Positions 45,850-58,535 are shown, counted from the stretch's first letter. The stretch is DNA of 64,000 bases from Seriola aureovittata (GCF_021018895.1 NC_079386.1:8134835-8198834), one strand, 5' to 3'. The notes: generated by a model from the sequence alone, not told the origin. Made by a program: numbers and translations.

Positions 45850-46325
45850 GTGAAATGCATTATTGGTTTTCTCATTTACTTTAAGCAAAACACGATGATT
45901 GTCCTTGACTGGTGAGGGTGATTGACAGCTATGATCAGAGGTCAACTGAGGAAATGAGATTCAACATAAATGGCCCTTTAGTGTTCTATGTTTAATTCAG
46001 TGCACAATGCTTAATGTTCTCTTAGACTTATCATGTTTGCAAGGGCAATATGGAATCATGATATATGCGTCACGCTCCATATTTTTCTTTAATCTTTATG
46101 GGAAATCACAGCAAGATCAAATGTGCATTAACTCTCCTGCAATAAAGCACATGATGTATGCCAAAGCCGCCACGAACCAGGTGTGATCCGACGCTCATGC
46201 ATGACACACGCTGTGTCCAAAATGTATGGAGCGAATTAACCGGTAATACTCATTTTAATATAAATGAGCTATCTCATAATGATGTGAAGGTTCTCTCAGC
46301 ACAGCGGGAGAGTGGCGTGGGGAGA
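45850..46325. promoter_or_regulatory. Putative enhancer-like block with PBX-MEIS site (strong texture)
   Basis: A 475-bp unique block with an exact TGATTGACAG (45919-45928), GTTTAATTCAGTGCAC, GAATCATGATATATGCGTC, CGAATTAACCGGTAATAC and CATTTTAATATAAATGAGC. CpG-bearing and free of simple repeats, one of the best enhancer candidates. Confidence 0.45.
45919..45928 (+). promoter_or_regulatory. PBX-MEIS composite motif
   Basis: Exact TGATTGACAG inside the enhancer-like block 45850-46325. Same word as at 18064-18073. Confidence 0.45.
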
Positions 46326-46640
46326 GAGAGAACGGAAGGCCCCAGTTAGCAAACGACAGTTTGGTGATAAATCATCTGTAATTAAACACTTTGGAAATAT
46401 ACGGACCACAGCAGAGGGTGGGGGGTGGGAGGCTGTCAGACGGTAGGTGGCTGGCATGGTTGCCCATCCTGGTGGTCCGTTAATGAACGAAGAAGGAGAT
46501 GAAGGGGAGGAGTTTGCTGTTTGAGTCTTTCTGATCAGATAGCCCGGAGCCATCATGTTCATTAATCAGAGGCTCGTTCTGATAGAGCTCAGCTGTTTTA
46601 CCTATTAAAACCTCAGTCCTATACCTTTTTAAAATGTGAC
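46326..46640. promoter_or_regulatory. Putative enhancer-like block, second half
   Basis: Has GTAATTAAACACTTTGG, CCGTTAATGAACG and GTTCATTAATCAGAGG. A G-rich patch (46418-46430) separates it from the previous block. Confidence 0.33.
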
Positions 46641-48079
46641 TGTATCCAAGCTGGGGTCTTTACCACATTCCTCACACCTGGTAAAAGATTAATTGCTCTT
46701 GATCAAAGTCGTCAAGCCGAAGCCATACTGGGCGTAATAGACTCAAGAGGAGAATGGCTTTCTTGTGGGGGTGGAGGGAGCTCCAAGCTTCTATTATCTT
46801 GTCTTTTTTGTTCCTGGTGCGGGAAATTTAATTCTTCACCATGCTTTTTATTTTCCGCTGGTTTGGAGAACAAGCCCTCAATGTCAAGCGGCGGTGCGGA
46901 CGAAGGCTGAACATGGAGCACTATCACAAAGTAGCAATTGAAGTGGAGGCCGTAGACTGGCTTATTGGGGAGGAGTATAAATCAGAGAGGACAAGTGACA
47001 GAGATTAATGCCAGCCAAGCCCACGAAATAACCCTTCCATCCCACTCCAGCCTCACCCTACAACAACTTCCTGATAAAGCCACCAATGTGACACTACACA
47101 AGGTACAATAATAGAAATGCATTACTCAAAAGCCCTTTGAGACATGTAGATAGGAGGACGGTGCCAAAGGAGAGATGTAGAAGACTACCTGGGCAAAATA
47201 ATATTTTTATGTCCTTCATAGGACAAATGGTGTTCCTTCAGACTGTATGAATGAGTTTAGAGGGTTTATGGCCCCTATCACAGTCACTCTGAGTGCGGAT
47301 GTTCATTATGTGGTCATATTTATGATGTCCCTCAGTAGAGGCCAATTTCTGTGATATATTTTTAAGTATCTGAGGTAGTCAGGCTTTTGCTTAGGCACCT
47401 GTGGGGAACTGGAGACTTTGGGCACAACAATGCTGCTTTACTGACAGTTGTTAATTTAAGCCTTTGTTATTACTCAACTTTATTTAACTGCAACTTATTT
47501 TGTTACATAAATCTACTTTTGAGCTTTACTGACTGGATGAACACTGCCAGCACTTTTAATTTTCCTGTAGGTTATTTTGTGTGATTAACATATTTCCCTC
47601 TTCCTGTGCTGGATTTAGACAAATACCCAGAGAAAGCCTGCACGATTGTTTACTGCCTAGTAAAAATGTAATGTGTAGACAAGGTTCTTTCTTTTCCTCT
47701 CTCTAGTCTCGCTGCTTTTGGGGTTTTGCTTCAAAGTCCCCTCAGCTCTGTATTTTTTTATATCATCGCTTTGAATCTCTCCTGATCGTAATCTGATTTT
47801 GCGGCTGATTTATTTGCAACAGAAAAGGAGAGGAGGAACTGAGTAGAAGCTTTTCACTGAGTAGTCAGGCAGTGGGCAGCGCCACTGGGCAGCACGCAAT
47901 CAGCTCGAAAATGAAGTGCCATGTACTCACCCCGTGCTCTGTGCACACACACATATACACACGCACGCACAAGCACACATGCTTCCCCAATGAAATAAGA
48001 CAATACTGCAATTTGATCCAGCAAACCTCTCCGCTTACTTTCTCTTTCAACTCTCCGCTCATTCTCTTTTATTTACAGG
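46641..48079. other. Spacer with short CA tract
   Basis: Unique DNA with weak regulatory texture near 46690-46740 and 46990-47040, and an imperfect CA tract at 47943-47975. No gene. Confidence 0.38.
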
Positions 48080-48260
48080 GGGTCTCTCGTCCCCCTGACA
48101 ATCCAGATCTATCCATTATGTTCTTCCACTCTTTAATTTGGTGGGCAAATTTAATTTCCAAATGAATACCGTGCCATTTTAATGCAAGCCACAGAAGATA
48201 AATGTGCTTTTGTGCTGCGAGTGTTTGATTGCTGACTTTGAAGAAGCAGCGCCTTTATGT
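48080..48260. promoter_or_regulatory. Putative enhancer-like block
   Basis: Contains TTTAATTTGGTGGGCAAATT, CATTTTAATGCAAGCC and GTTTGATTGCTGAC in about 140 bp of unique sequence. Confidence 0.38.
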
Positions 48261-49369
48261 TGAGAGGCTGAGAGTTTGACCCAGCAGGCCCGAGCTGCAG
48301 TGAGATGTGGGGTATCACAGGTGTTGGTGCTCACAGCCCATAACCGGCTGAATCAGAGGCAACTTCTCCTTCTACCTCTACAGCTCCAGTATTCTGTGTG
48401 TCTCTGAATCGTGCCCGTAAGCATTAGAATAGTTGTCAAAATTGTTATTTTTGTTCTGTTCCTGCTTGAGCAGCCCAATGCATCAAACTGGCAAATGCAG
48501 GTCAGACAGGCAGTCATCCAGTGCATCTCTGGTGGTGATGGAGCTGGAATGCTGAATGGAATGCTAAGCTACATCTGCAGCTTATAGCCATGTAGCGACG
48601 AGGAGCTGAACCTTCACTGGTGCACATCTTGTTCGTGCTCTTTACTGTTTTGTTTTCACTACTGGACAAATAGACTCGTCACATAAATAACTGTAGAGTA
48701 GTTTAATTTAATTTCAGATATCAGTTGCTCTTTGTCCCTAACTACACACCCACTGAAAGCAGTTCCCTTGAATTGTAATTTTCTTTGCACATTTAAGCTA
48801 TTAATCTTCAATTCAGTGTGTCTTATAAATTGATTTTTTTTTTAATTAAAAGCAACAATGTTCCCCATGTTTCCCCTTTCTTATGTTCTACATACAATTT
48901 GAAAGGCTTTTTCTACACTGAAACAAATTAACATTCCTCAGTAATATAAAACACATTCAAACAAGATAGTAAATACCAGATTGTAAGTTGTTTAAGTGTT
49001 GCGTTTTACTATTTTTACTAGTATTTAAATGTGTGAGCTCCTTTATTATTCCATGTCCTTATCACTAACTACACAGAATATGCACCAATGTCCCTGAAAC
49101 ACTCCCCAGGCGAAGAGTCATATCTACTTAAACTGTGTACTGGACTGTCATGTCGACATCTGTAGAACGTCTTGTCAGGGATCACAGAAGAAACACGTAC
49201 CTGTAAGTGTGTACGGCTTTAGTCTGGATTTTTCTTTTTTTTTCTTTTTTCTTTCTTGGCTTTACTGGGCTCGTTGCCAGAGTGCCAGAGAGATTCATTT
49301 ATCTTGTTTGATGAACTGCAATTGTTGATAGAGTGGAGAGTGAAAATGGTTTAAAAAAATCTCCAAGGT
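48261..49369. other. AT-rich spacer
   Basis: No gene or named repeat. T-rich at 49230-49256. Confidence 0.42.
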
Positions 49370-49625
49370 GTAACTTTCTAGGAGTGTTCTAACAAAGCGA
49401 GGCGAACAGAGACATGTGGGAGGCCCAGCGCTCTCTGATCATGTCGGCGTCGGCAGGATTGTGAAAAGGCATTAATTGGGGAGCATCAGGTTATCAGGCG
49501 GAGGAAAAAATCTTCACAGAAGTAATCAAACCTTGATGAATTAAAGTAACGTGCTAAGCCCTCGTGTCTGGCGGTGATAGAACTGACCCTTAAGCTTAGC
49601 TGATGGCTTTATTCTGATAACAAAT
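49370..49625. promoter_or_regulatory. Putative enhancer-like block
   Basis: CpG-bearing unique sequence: CAAAGCGAGGCGAACAGAG, GTCGGCGTCGGCAGG, GGCATTAATTGGGG (near 49468-49481), AGTAATCAAACC and GATGAATTAAAG. Confidence 0.4.
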
Positions 49626-51210
49626 TGAACAAAAAAAAAAAAAAAACAACACAAATCCAGGCTTTATTGGCATCAGCATATTAAGCATCATTGAAAGAGG
49701 ATAAAAATGCAGATGGTGCCAAAAATGGAACAAGAAACTTGAGTGGAATGAAAATGTAATCACTCAAACACTCAAAACGGTTTGGAGAGGATGCTTATGT
49801 AGCCCACATGCTGATCTTCTTCGGTAAATTACGTTTGTCAGACTTTAAACATCTTAGTGGTTGATTTGATGGCTTGATTGACTCGGTGAAAACAGTACAA
49901 TCTTGGATAATGGGGGATCCTCAGTATTTTTGGCAAATACATCCCGCTAGCGAAGAAAAGGTTTGCATCTAATTTGTGTTTGTGCTGATGCTGATTGATG
50001 CACACTTAAAATGCATGCAAGTTGTTGACTTTATACAGCTGGCTTGATGGACATCCTAATCTAAAGTGAGTTGAAATTCTGAGTAATGGAAACAACATTT
50101 TTTTTGTGTGTGTGTGTTTGGATCTCAACACTTTTTGAAAGACAAGTTTCCCTGCACTGTGGTACATGTCACTGCATATCACTGTATAAAAAAAAAAAGA
50201 AGAAGCAAAAACAAAATCAAAAATGCAACCAGAAGTGATCAGTAGAGAGGAGAAATTAAGATATTTAGTTATTTAGATTTGAGCACCTGTGGTTTTGGCC
50301 ATGTTGAAAGCAGTGCTGTTGAGGATTAAACTGAGAACGTGCCTTTATTTCCTCACGCTGGCACCCCCTGTTAACAGAAGCCTGACTTTAATTGGCTGTT
50401 GAATCTAATTATCAAAGTTCAGAGGTCACGTTTTACAAGGAGAAAAGACCAGGTGTTCTTCAGTCCATATACTCATTTGTTGTGACACTTTAACCTTTCC
50501 TTATTGCACATATTCAATTATTCAGTCAGTCCTTTTCTTGTAGTTTCCCTCAAGTACAACACAGAAATGCCAACCCAACAAAATAACCATATCTGTTTTT
50601 GCATCTTTAATATGCGAGGAAACCTTGATATTTGCATATTGTTTTCTCTTTTTCTTTTCTTTCTTTATTCTTTTTTTTTTTTTTTGGCAACAATAACAGT
50701 AGCCGGTGTCTAAAATCTTGATTTCAGCCTCATCTTCCCACAACACGTGTCTGAACAGAAAGGTAGTGAAGGGCATCAAGCAGCCAAAATACCTATCAGG
50801 AGTGCCACAATCACTGGAGGCAGCATTTCATTTAAAAACAAAATGCTTAAATTTAATTTCAAGCTCTTGCAGGGAGATGATGTGCCAATGATGATGTGCC
50901 AATATAGATCTTGTGGCGTTTTCATTTCTTTTTCTTTCTTCATCTTCTGGAACTTCACTGGGAATGATGCTTCCTGCTCTTCCTATAAAAGGCTGGAAAA
51001 GGTTGTAGGGAAGAGGTGTATGGAGAGAAGGAGGAAGTGAAGGAGTTAGGGAGCGGGCACTGGTGTGCTCGCTGCGCGGGGCTGATATCATTAAGGACCC
51101 TCCATGCATTCTGCCTTTACTGAGCTCAAAGGGCATGTTAGCCCCAGGTTCATCAGCTCGCTATTGTGTGGCGTTGGCTGAGAAAAGGCTGCGCAAGTGG
51201 CTCTGAATGG
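49626..51210. other. Spacer with A16 and T15
   Basis: A16 at 49631-49646 and T15 at 50671-50685. A 14-bp tandem duplication of GATGATGTGCCAAT lies near 50875-50903. No gene recognised. Confidence 0.42.
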
Positions 51211-51527
51211 CCGAGGAGGAGGAGGAGGAGGAGGAGGGTGCGAGGGTGGGGACGCGGCGCAGGGCTGTGTTTCCCATTTACCAGCGGGGAGTAAGGGAGT
51301 AGGGTACACAAACAATCAAGCCTGCTTTCCTCACACGTGTGCAATGCAAACCTCTCTCCTGCACCTCCTCGTCCTCTCTTCCCTGCTCTGTCTCAGACTC
51401 TCTCTCAGCTTAACGCTCAGTATATTTCTGTCACCCACTCAATATCGCTCTATTTCTCACTCCTCCTGTTTTCCTCCTGCCTGTGTTTCCTCTGTTTACC
51501 TCCTCTACCCCCCCCCCCCCCCCCCCC
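51211..51527. repeat. (GGA)n and C20 low-complexity tracts
   Basis: GGA repeat at about 51211-51237 and an uninterrupted C20 at 51508-51527 in strongly pyrimidine-rich DNA. They generate the proline- and glycine-rich frames here. Confidence 0.85.
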
Positions 51528-51813
51528 TTCTTTCCTTTCCATTTCTTTGCTGCGCCGTCTCCTCTTGTGCTGTGTCTTCGTTCCCTGATTAGATTTGGCC
51601 CTGGCGCTATCTCATTTGGCCCCGTCTGTGGTGGTGCGCTGCCGTGGCTCGCCGTGTATCTTGGGAAGGCTCTTCGTCTGTGTCGCTGCAGCGGTAACCA
51701 CGTTAGCCGTGCTTAGGATGTCACCGATGGTTTGCCTTACAGACGCGCATCCGCCTGGGAGCACTCTGTCCCATAAGAGTCTAATGGCAACAACAACAAC
51801 AGAACTGCTTACA

Positions 51814-51814
<1 letters not shown>
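51528..51814. other. Spacer, moderately CpG-rich
   Basis: 51590-51760 has several CpGs (GGCGCTATCTC, GCTCGCCGTG) without a recognisable gene or promoter. Ends in (CAA)n near 51787-51800. Confidence 0.35.

Positions 51815-51857
<43 letters not shown>
51815..51857. repeat. (CA)n microsatellite
   Basis: Pure CA repeat, about 21 units. Confidence 0.95.
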
Positions 51858-51859
<2 letters not shown>

Positions 51860-52460
51860 GATGGTATTCAGGGTTATTTGTGTATCTTTATGTTTATGTG
51901 AATGGATGAGTGTAGATAATCGTATGTCTGTGATCATAAGAGATGTGAACAAATAAATGTCAATGCATCCATTTGATTTTAATCCCTAGGTTTTGTCATG
52001 AGGATAATCAAAATTCATAACTGATAAATACTCAATGAGCTGTCATTTTGTAGCCCATGAAGAAAGAAGTGAGACCATTTTTATATCTTTAGATTTCTGT
52101 TGTACTTACTTTCATCAATCAATCAATGTGTAAAGTTTAGATTCATCTTTAATAAAATTAAGTATTGCATTTTTTTTCATCTGAATAACAGTCAAGACAT
52201 TCAACCTATGTATAAAACGGAAAGAAAGTGGAGACATATATATTGTGTATAGCTGTCTGTGGGAGAGTGCAGTGGAATTAGCAGGAACATGTTTTTTCTG
52301 CTCCTTGGTCTTGAGATTCTGTCAGTAATTAAAGCAGCACCTGAGGTGGTGGAGGGCTGATTTGATGAGGGTTGCCAAAGATAAAGAGAATGGGCTTGAT
52401 ACAGCAAAAAAGACAATTATATCACCAGCTTATTGCACTATTGTGCATTCCTCCTACGGG
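51858..52460. other. AT-rich spacer
   Basis: No gene. (AATC)n near 52114-52126. Confidence 0.42.
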
Positions 52461-53400
52461 AGCTGGGCTTGTGTTTTTTTTTCTCCCCCCCCTCCTTTTA
52501 TCACACACTCTCTGCTATCTCTCCCTTCCCCTTTCCCTCTCGCATGCTCGTTCGCTCCCTCTATTTCTGTTATACCCCCTTCACAACCTCTACCCCAGCA
52601 ATAGAGCCTGTCAGCGCTTTTTACACTCTTTCCTTAGTTGTCCCTGTATTTTCTCGCAGTTACTGTACTTTCTATTTCTTTTCTTTTCCTCTAGCACAGC
52701 TGAAATGTCTGGTAACCTTATGGCAGTTTGATGGAGCTTTTTAGTCTTGGCAGAAGAACAGCCTGTGTGGTTTGTTCGTGTTATCTTATTTCACAACTAG
52801 CCTGAATTTTAATTTGAAGATGACAACTGCCCAAAATGTTTGAACTTCATTGAGTCAGCACCGAGCTTCTGTATGTTTCCTTATCTGTATGTTTAAATAT
52901 GTATAACCAGCCTAAACAGTAATATATATTTGTAGTGGTAATGATCCTTTCAGCTCACTTTACTGTCCTTTCCTCACTTTTCACCTTCTCAGTTTTCATT
53001 AACCTTCAGTTTTTACTATACCTAGCCCTCACAGTATCATTTTTGCTGTCCTCCCTCTCTGATCCTCCATCGTTTTTTTTTGTTTTTTTTTTATCTACTG
53101 GATATCATTTCCCCTTACTCTGCCTTTAACTCTCTTGCCTGCTCTTTCACTCCACCTCTCATGTCAGCTACACCTCTGCCAAACCCATCATTTCAGCTTC
53201 TTCCTCCTCTCCTCCTGCTCTTGTTCTCTATTTCCCGCAAGCTATTTTATTTTTTATTTTTTGGACTCTTTCTCTTCTTGTGTCCTTCTCGCCTTCCAGT
53301 TGTCTGTTTCCTCTGTCCACTCTTCCTCCACCTCTCCCCCTCTCTCTGCCTGGCTCTCTCCTTCTATCTGCGGTGGTGTGTATGTCCTGGCTTTGGCTTC
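52461..53400. repeat. Long pyrimidine-biased region
   Basis: For about 900 bp the plus strand is dominated by C and T (CTCCC, TTCTTT and CCTCTCC runs, T tracts near 53072-53092), with a short normal-composition gap at about 52740-52930. Overlapping Ser/Leu/Pro-rich frames in all plus registers are a by-product. Confidence 0.6.
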
Positions 53401-54240
53401 TGTGGATATTAAGCTGTAACAGGCAATGCGCTGCGTTGGTCTCTGATGTATGTGTGACCTGCTTTCCGCCAGACCCAATCTCCAGCAGCCAGCCTGCCTG
53501 CCTGCCTGCTTGCCTTTTCTGGGTTAGCCCCTGCCAAGAGTAGCAGTAGTCTTAGCCTGCATCCTGCAGCCAGCCTCATGGTGTCGGGGGGGGGGGGATA
53601 AACCCTGAACTGGCAGTGTTACACCAACACAGCTTTTATCTAGCTACTTGAACAGGTTGTTGTAAAAGCAAGGACAAACCCTGCATACATTTGTAAATAA
53701 TTACTTGTTCAAGAAGATGTTAACAATCTGTGATGATGCCATATGTATTATTTGCTGAATAATAATAAGATCGAGTAGAGAGTAAAGCAAATTATTTGCT
53801 CATGAGCAGAGCAAAAGTACATGAGAATGTTTATCCTTTCTCTTTGATGTACTCTCTGCTTTCACTCACTAATTTTTCCTTTTTCTCTTGTGTCCTCTCT
53901 CGCTTCCTTTGTTACATATCCTCTAATCTTTTATTTGCAAAAAAATGAAAAAAGGGACCTTATTTTCCTGTTCCCAGCACTTTTTGTTGGTGCTGACATG
54001 CATCTGTTCAAATTAGCAGCCTCTATGGAGCCTCACTTTCCCCTGCACAGAAAGTGAAGGAGACCCACGTTGATACTGGAAGGGGGGGTATACAAAAACA
54101 TGCACAGGCACACCCGGGCAGCACAGTCGTTTCATTATTTTGGGTTAAGTATAACATCGCCTTTAGCATATCAACAGATACAAAAGGTTTTCTCAAATCG
54201 AGATGAGCCGTAGGAGGTTCTGTGACTTACGCTTTCTTTC
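53401..54240. other. Spacer with G12 and (CCTG)n
   Basis: (CCTG)n at about 53493-53514 and G12 at 53586-53597. Otherwise AT-rich. No gene. Confidence 0.45.
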
Positions 54241-54242
54241 AG

Positions 54243-54255
54243 CCAGTAGGGGGCA
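54243..54255 (+). promoter_or_regulatory. CTCF-like motif (plus orientation)
   Basis: CCAGTAGGGGGCA fits the CTCF core at every specified position and is the best match seen in the window. The flank CTTTCAG...TACTATGA is unremarkable. Confidence 0.4.
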
Positions 54256-55601
54256 TACTATGAGGACACCCCACAGCTCCCCCAGCAGAGGTTCAACTGC
54301 TGTACCACGAATCCCACGGGATCTTGTTGAGTTCTTATTTGCCGTTTCTCTGTCAGGGCGGCTAGAACTTGCCCATGATTTCACCTCCCTGTTGTCGCCC
54401 CCCCCACCCCCCGTATCCCACCCTGCCTGCATTGTTGTGCTGCAGAAAACACCGCAATCACCTAGGGCGATGCACAGCTTTGTTGATCAATGAGGCACAC
54501 AGGACTTTTCAGAAGAGGAATAACCTCAAAAAGCGCAGTATGTTGGGAATGGGGGACAGCGCTTCATTATTTTTTTTGTGAGTAATATAGAAGAGTATGG
54601 AATACATACCGTCTGACTCATACGCTAAACACCACTGTCTTAAATCTGCCCTCATGCATTTCACTAAGCAGTTGTGGTTGAATAGTGAATAAATGTGCAG
54701 AGAGCAGATGATGTTCCAGCAGCTTAATTTGATTTCCTGTTGGAATGTGTAATGTAGGGAAAGTCTCAAACTGTGCTCTCCATTAACCCCGCACCTACAG
54801 ATACAGCTGTCCCATTCTCCAACCCCCCCCACCCCCCCAGTAGGTGTCAACAGATGCCCATTTTGCATGCCGCCATCCTTCATCACCAGCCAATGAAGAT
54901 CTACAACTACAGAGCATTTCTTTTTCTTTTTTCTAAAATTTTGTTTAATCCACCAACTAGCCACCCACCGGGGGCACCTAAAGATGGAAACAAAGTAGGA
55001 GGGCCAGGGCTTGAAGCATGTGCGGGTCCCTGTGCTCTCCAGTCCACAGGGAGCGCTCGCATAGAGGCGTGGGACTGCAGCATATGTCTCTCATGCTGCT
55101 TTTAATTCACATTTGTTCCATATGCCACACACATATTATCTCCTCGTGAAGAGGAGGATAGGAATTCCCTCCAATAAATTTGGCAGGTTGCCAGTTGCTT
55201 CCCAATGGCAGTTAAATATAAGCAATTTTTGATTTTCATATTGTAGCAGATGTGTTTAAGTCTTGTTTCCATTCACAGTTGCAGAGAAGAATTATAACCA
55301 CTTTGGTGCAGCAGAGTCAGTGCATTATTTTTTCAGGAAGATCTAAAACTTACAGTCTCTTTGCATGTTGTTGATCTCTGCATGCCAGTCCTGCAATCAG
55401 CACCTGGCAGCAGCGTGAATGTGCGTCTCAGATGCTCATCTGGCAGTCGCAACACGCCTCCGCTGTGTTTTTCATATGACAGTAGTGACTCATAGCTCCA
55501 GTGACCTCTCTCCCTGGGGAGTAGCTAACGTGATCTGTTCATCCCAACACAGTCCTGATGGATTTCTTGCGAACTTGCTCAGCGGCACAGGTGGGTGGTG
55601 G

Positions 55602-55603
<2 letters not shown>
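54256..55603. other. Spacer
   Basis: C-rich patches near 54398-54410 and 54824-54838. No gene or named repeat. The 151-residue minus frame 54509-54964 has no recognisable domain. Confidence 0.4.

Positions 55604-55646
<43 letters not shown>
55604..55646. repeat. (GT)n microsatellite
   Basis: Pure GT repeat, about 21 units, generating Thr-His frames on minus. Confidence 0.95.
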
Positions 55647-55648
<2 letters not shown>

Positions 55649-55939
55649 GTAGTCGTCCGAAAGGACTCTCCCCAGGGTTTTGCGTGGATGGAGGAGGGCT
55701 GAGCAGCTTCATAACAAAACCCAGAGTGGTGTGGATGAGATGGAAGCAACACATCAGTGTTATTTATGGTGTACAGGAAGATCATTACGGCCGCTTCAAT
55801 CTTAGCCTGATGGATGTCTCTAAGTGCCTCCTCTCTTGATCTTTAATGGTACCTTGTAATCAATGGAATACCTGACCCCCACTGCCCCCCTCAACTTAAT
55901 CCTCCTGCCATCTTATTTTTTTTAAAGAGGGGTCCACGT

Positions 55940-56565
55940 GGATTGAGTTTTAAAAGGAGGTAATTAAACCAGTGGCAGCTGAGAACTTATTATGCCGGTG
56001 AAAGAGGAGCTGCCTATATGTTGGCCCGCTGATCGTTCAGAAGTTATCTTTAATCCCCCATAACATTAAAGGCTGGCCATTCATCAAGTCACAGGGCAGC
56101 TTTGTGCACTGAAAGGCTTCTGTCGCTGCCTTTTTTCCAGGAACATAATTGAAAAATTTTTTTTCCCCCTTTTTCAGCAACACTCTCCGGAGCGCTTCAC
56201 CTCAAATCGAAAACAAACTGGTATCAATAAATTAAGGCAACATCTCAGGATACAGTAAATTAACTATTGCTTCGGGGCCTTATTTCAAACTCTTTCCTCT
56301 GCCCTTACAAAATAAAAATGTGAATATCAAAGCTCATTGTTTTTTGGTGAGTCGTAGGCCCAGTAGACACATTTATCCAGCTCACCGTAATTATAATTTT
56401 GTAATTAAAACAGTGGTCAAGTTGGGAGATCATACAGAGGTTGCTGCTGTTGTTTCACTGTATTTCTGCTGGCGCACAATCATAGCTGAACTGCCAACGG
56501 CCACTAAAAGGATGTTTTCATGCTTTAAAATAGAATATTCATAAGCTGTGCAAATGGGTGGGATA
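55940..56565. promoter_or_regulatory. Putative enhancer-like block (strong texture)
   Basis: About 600 bp with GGAGGTAATTAAACCAG, TTATCTTTAATCCCCC, GGTATCAATAAATTAAGGC and a homeodomain-rich run at 56387-56410 holding two GTAATTA sites 13 bp apart. A short T/C-rich gap at 56155-56178 splits it. No credible coding frame. Confidence 0.43.
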
Positions 56566-57439
56566 GAGGAGTCTTGTGCTCTCTAATAGGAGGATAAAGG
56601 GCATCACTTATTGCCGTGTTTTGCTGTGAAGCTTAAAAAAAACACAAAACAGTATATAATAACTATTCAAATTGTTTGTTGGGAGACCTTGATAACTAGA
56701 AAGTGCCAGCTTTGGCCTTTAGCCTTTTTTTTTTCATTCTCAGTTAATAAGTAAGTTTTTTAAGTGTGTGTCTTCCAGCTTTTGTTCATTTCAGGGTTAG
56801 GTGTTTTGTTGACCAGGCAGCCCACCATCTCCCATTAAGCATGCACAACAGTGTCACCATTATTACGGGAGACGGATCTGGTTCAGACGAGGTCCGGTAG
56901 AGCATGACTACCCTGACGCTACATCTCCAGTCAGATGGGGATTGAGACGAGGGAGCGCTGCCATGTTCCTTTTGTAGTGAGTACCAAATGTTTCTGCTGC
57001 TGATGTGGTAAAAGCTTTTCCTCCTTTGTCACCTTTGCTCTTGGTTGAGCCCTGGCATCCCAGTGCTCCATCACGATACACTTTGGCCTGGGAACCGGTG
57101 ACCCATGTTATTGGTTGGCAAGGCTTCTCCTCATGAATGGGGGTGGGCTCTTTTCCAGCCTCTTCCTGTAATCCGCCAGCCTTTTCTGTGTTTATCAGTG
57201 ACTCACGATGAAAAAGACCCATAGGTATCGGCGAACTGTAGGTGTTGGAGAAGAGAGAGCTTGATGTATTGTGAAAGCTGCCTCTTCCTCTCAGTCTTCT
57301 CTCTATTCTCACCACTTGCCAAAAAGTTTTAGACAACATGCTCTTTCACTCTTCATCAAAGTGGAATTGGGCCAGAGAGGAAGAGAGAGAGAGTGTTTGA
57401 GTGAACGAGAAAGAGAGACGGAGTGTAACTGAGAGAAGT
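56566..57439. other. Spacer with a long minus frame
   Basis: A 143-residue minus frame (56908-57339) shows no family, membrane span or motif. Its Ser/Gly/Thr-rich composition and lack of splice context make a gene unlikely. (GA)n-like DNA lies at 57376-57420. Confidence 0.35.
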
Positions 57440-57660
57440 TTGGCGGCTGAACAGCCATGAAATACAGCCTTCCAACGGTTATTGCTGCAGTAAAGGCGGA
57501 TACATAAAATACAAAACAGAGACTGGCGTGTCTATTTATGGACCAGATTATCGGTGCATTAATCAGGCCTGCTATTTGGCACATGCCCGGGCTACCAAAG
57601 TCTGTGGCTGCTTTATGGGCTGCGTCAGATCAATGGGTGATTCACTCACACACCAACAAC
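57440..57660. promoter_or_regulatory. Putative enhancer-like block
   Basis: Unique, with GGCGGATACATAAAATAC, GGACCAGATTATCGGTGC, GCATTAATCAGGCC (57556-57569) and GCGTCAGATCAATGGG. Confidence 0.4.
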
Positions 57661-58496
57661 ATTCAGATTACTTGTGGATAAACTTTTTCTGAAACTACAA
57701 AAACTCTAACAGCACTACCAATATGATGCAGTCAAGCAGGAATCGACATTTTACTGGGATTTTAGGGAGGTGAAAATATTAAAGGACAATTCTGGTTTAT
57801 TTTGGCCGTGGAGTTGTGGTGAGAGAAGTTGTGCATCTAATTATCAATGAGGGCATGAAAGAAGTTTATTTAATCTGGAATTTTAAGATAAGATAATTAT
57901 TATTTCTAAATCATTAGCTGAATAAACAGGTTGACAGACTATTTTTGTTTGTTTTTTTTGGAGAAGAAAATTAAACAGAACTTGCTAACACTGTAAACAT
58001 GACTCCAGAAAGGCTTCTTTTTTTAACCTTTATGTAGGACACATGAAGATGTAATTGTACAGTATTTTGGAAATTTGCTCAGATTTCCCACTGTGCAGAC
58101 TTCAGCACACGCAGTGTTGAATATTTCCAGGAGAAATTTCTGCTTAAATGTAAATGAATAATTCCTGAGATGACTGATATAGTTGCATTAAGAGGGTAGA
58201 TCGTTTTATCGCTCATGATTCTTGCCCTGTCTCTTTTTCACAATTTCACCATGTTCTCAGATCTCGACATTCAAGTTAGTGTGATCACTGTGTTCATCAT
58301 TATTGATAGGAACAGTGGTCAATAAAGTCCATAAGACCAGAGCTGAGGAAAAAAAAAAAAATTCAGAGGTTTGTTGCAAATAGTAAGAGGTGTGAGTTAA
58401 TGGGCCTTTAGAACTGAATGGGTTAATTTCCTTCCCAAACCAGCTCTGAGGCCTCCTCTATTATGTGGCATTGTTTAGGCTCTGTCAGTCTCCTCT

Positions 58497-58498
<2 letters not shown>
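57661..58498. other. AT-rich spacer
   Basis: A13 at 58349-58361. No gene or family recognised. Confidence 0.42.

Positions 58499-58535
<37 letters not shown>
58499..58535. repeat. Poly(C) tract C37
   Basis: 37 uninterrupted C, the longest mononucleotide run in the window. The G-rich complement can form G-quadruplexes and the C strand an i-motif. Confidence 0.95.

Noticed and set aside
56908..57339. 143-residue minus-strand frame as a gene
   Set aside because: No family, motif or membrane segment. Openness is plausible by chance in this composition.
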